Assembly (NCBI RefSeq): GCF_019578655.1
Contig: NC_063259.1
Span: 9,350,001-9,414,000 of the forward strand
Direction of reading: 5' to 3'
Length of the DNA stretch: 64,000 nucleotides
DNA from: Ricinus communis
Taxonomy: Eukaryota; Streptophyta; Magnoliopsida; Malpighiales; Euphorbiaceae
Shown here in pieces: positions 62,245 through 64,000 of this stretch (positions are counted from its first letter, which is position 1; every line of letters begins with the position of its first letter). Under the pieces are notes generated by a model. The model was not told the DNA's origin. It did not search any database and saw only the letters and a list, made by a program, of their open reading frames with translations. The translations under genes and the position numbers were made by a program.

Positions 62245-63448
62245 TCATTTTATTATTTTTCTTTTAAACCTCTGAGTAAGGCTAACTAATTCACCATAAG
62301 TGTAGAAATCATAAGGGATCTGGCCATTATGGGCTTCTCTTACGGTATTCCTAACGCTTTCACCTAGTATCTTAGGTAAACCAGCTAAGAATTTCTCTTT
62401 CCAGAAAGGTTGGTTTGAATCTTCCCTAAGCATAACTCTAGTCAGGAAAGTATCTTTATAAGCTTGGAAGTTGCTAAGTTTTTTACAGGTTAGATTGCTG
62501 AGAAGCTCAACATTCTTATCTTTTAGAAGAGAAGGGTCTCCTATCAAATGGAGGGAAATCGTCAAGATTAAGGTTGACACAGCATCCTCAATAGGATTTC
62601 CTAATTCATCTAAGATGGGGGTCCCTTCTTTGGTGGTTTGGATGGCACCTAGGATTTGGAGCTGCTGTGCTTATGTGAGATGGTAATCCCACCATCCTTT
62701 AAGCTGGCCAGAAAATCCAGCTATAAGGAGCTCAGCAATGGCTCTATCGGAGGTACCACTTTGGGTTTTATAGGCATTGGCTGCCATGGTCATCTGTTGT
62801 AAGAGACCAAGAATGTTGTATTCTGACATTCCATCTATATTCCATTCATAGACGGAAGAGGCATTGAATCTAGATTGGGTGAAGATATTATTTCTATTTT
62901 CTATCCCTATATCTAGGGCAGTATTCCTAGAAGTATGCCAAGTCAATCTAGGGGCTTGCCATCCCAATCTGTTGATGTTGGAATGTTTTTCAGTGACACT
63001 TTCAAGCTCTGAATCATTAGATTCATTACTTTGGGCTTGATCTGTAGCACTGATATTCCTACTGCTTTGAGGAGTATTAGGAACTAAGTTTTTGGAGGAC
63101 TCAGAAGTGGCTAATTTGCTAAGCTGTTCCCTGACTGCTCTAGCAAACTCAGTTTGCTTCTGAAATTGGTCTTGACTAGGCTTTGAGATCTAGTAGGGTT
63201 TGAAGACTGGGTTTTTGAGCTTTTATGTTTGGCTTATCTCTCTTGGATGACCAATGTTGGGAATTGGAGAGGTGAAGACTGTAGGAGGTTTTTGAATTTT
63301 GCTTTCTATCCTAACAAGCTGTTTCCCTATTGTGTTAAGATAGGTATTTGAGAAATTGTTCTGCTGGACAATATTCTTGACATTTTTGTCAAGCTCCTCT
63401 CCTACTAATTTGTAAGGTGCGGCTTCTATTTCATTCTCTCCATAAGAA
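62245..63448 (-). pseudogene. Viral linker and coat-protein region, copy B
   Basis: Same linker and capsid motifs as copy A, but the capsid domain continues past GWWDYHLT into NLTCKKLSNFQAYKDTF, WKEKFLAGLPKILGESVR and YGELVSLTQRFKRK, as expected for the capsid C-terminal lobe. A zinc knuckle (CxCxHC) that should follow was not found before the protease, so this part is probably deleted. A TAG near 63189-63191 (AAG in copy A) and frame breaks near 62670 and 62245 disrupt it. Confidence 0.8.
62679..63448 (-). repeat. Viral terminal repeat, copy B
   Basis: Partner of 55755-56524 at a constant offset of 6,924 bp. Its right edge is the junction with the inverted ORF2 fragment. Confidence 0.9.
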
Positions 63449-63900
63449 ACGAAGATTCAAAGTTAAATGGTGGGATAAATTCAACCACCAAGAAAAATTA
63501 TCTCTAAAGATGGTACAAAGTTTTCTTTCAAAAAATAGCTTCTTGCCACCTTCGAAAGAACAGACCACTTTCGGGGCACAAAAGTCTTTCATTATTCCGA
63601 AGCTAGCGGCGGCTCAAACAGAAGAAGATTTCTTACAATTGATCAAACAGTTGTCAGAGACTCCCTCTTCAAAAGGAAAATCTAAAGCTTCATCTTCCTC
63701 TTCCAGCACCAGCTCAGCAGCAATTGATCTAGATGGTGACTCAAACGAAGATGACTATTTTAGGATATTTAAGCCCATCGAATGATATCTTTATAAAGCC
63801 CTTGGGTTGAAAACCAGAAATGGCAGCCCAAGATAATTCTGCAATAGGCCAAATGCCCAAAAAAAAAGTCTTTAAAAGAAAAGAAAATAGACAAAAGACT
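63449..63900 (+). pseudogene. Inverted copy of the viral ORF2 3' part
   Basis: Corresponds to the complement of about 58633-59086. On the plus strand it reads RFKVKWWDKFNHQEK, then AAAQTEEDFLQLIKQLSET, a serine run and an acidic tail, ending before 63785, followed by part of the promoter-side sequence. It differs at several residues from the main copy. It is in the opposite direction to the rest of the viral block and has no start region. Confidence 0.88.
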
Positions 63901-64000
63901 GTGCACATGATCAGGGGGATCTGGATTTGGTAATTAAACCCTTTTGCTCTAAATCTTTTATTTCTACTCTACAATGGCTTTCAAGGGTTTCATTCATTTG
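63901..64000 (-). pseudogene. Partial viral RT copy at window end
   Basis: Matches 61334-61432 nearly base for base (offset 2,568), covering the part of RT around KGLITKSRSPW. It begins right after the inverted ORF2 fragment and continues beyond the window. Confidence 0.85.

Larger units (their letters stand above)
55755..64000 (-). mobile_element. Endogenous caulimovirid (florendovirus/petuvirus-like), permuted and rearranged
   Basis: Read on the minus strand the order is: linker and coat-protein region (63448-62245), protease (to 61603), RT (61567-60496), RNase H (to 60214), ORF2 (60210-58750), promoter region, tRNA-Met primer site (58100-58087), movement protein (57903-56749), then linker and coat-protein region again (56748-55755). 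The last 770 bp repeat 62679-63448 at an offset of 6,924 bp. This is more than one circular genome opened within the coat-protein region. Beyond 63448 are an inverted ORF2 fragment and an RT fragment. The one long polyprotein followed by a separate ORF2 favours the florendovirus type. All main frames are broken. Genus is inferred without a search. Confidence 0.88.

Noticed and set aside
55755..64000. A functional, expressible virus
   Set aside because: Every main frame has stops, frameshifts or altered catalytic residues, and the insert is rearranged.

Overview
This is a plant nuclear window. It is AT-rich and dominated by degenerate LTR retrotransposons, endogenous pararetrovirus sequence and a large minisatellite, with one intact multi-exon host gene. 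Repeat content and the VPS3-like protein fit a eudicot, probably Malpighiales (a Euphorbiaceae such as castor bean is my best guess). That species guess rests on general resemblance, not on a search. Layout: (1) 1-2061, array 1 of a 39-bp minisatellite; (2) 2062-3223, the 3' end of a Ty3/gypsy element (integrase C-terminus plus LTR-like sequence); (3) 3224-16543, array 2 of the same minisatellite in the opposite orientation; (4) 16948-23560, an Athila-like gypsy element on the minus strand (3' LTR, post-pol ORF, integrase), truncated and followed by another gypsy 3' end (about 23.6-25.07 kb), into which a solo LTR (25080-26430, target duplication AGTAA) has inserted; (5) 27124-28684, the PBS and gag remains of a Ty1/copia element; (6) 29520-47257 on the minus strand, a 14-exon gene for a VPS3-type CORVET tethering subunit (predicted 1005 aa) whose 6.3-kb intron 11 carries a non-autonomous gag-only LTR element, a foldback element and MITE-like sequences; (7) 47760-51400, copia RT/RNase H remains and a transposon-associated ORF; (8) 51401-55754, array 3 of the minisatellite, of a distinct subfamily; (9) 55755-64000, a rearranged endogenous caulimovirid (florendovirus/petuvirus-like). 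The only gene likely to make a cellular protein is VPS3. It has a CNH domain at the N-terminus, a Vps39-like helical body, and a C-terminal CxxC...CxxC pair. The retroelement reading frames are all broken by stops, frameshifts or truncation. The viral block on the minus strand is a circularly permuted unit longer than one genome: coat-protein region, protease, RT, RNase H, ORF2, promoter, tRNA-Met primer site, movement protein, then the same coat-protein region again. The 770-bp terminal repeat implies a circle of about 6,924 bp. The most unusual structure is the minisatellite. Three arrays (about 19.7 kb, near 31% of the window) are built from 39-bp monomers ordered as roughly 117-bp trimers. 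They occur in opposite orientations around a retroelement fragment, contain internal 0.35-1.9 kb duplications, and abut mobile or viral sequence at four of their five visible edges. Because 39 bp equals 13 codons, long repetitive reading frames (up to 503 codons) run through them. I regard these as by-products of the period, not genes.
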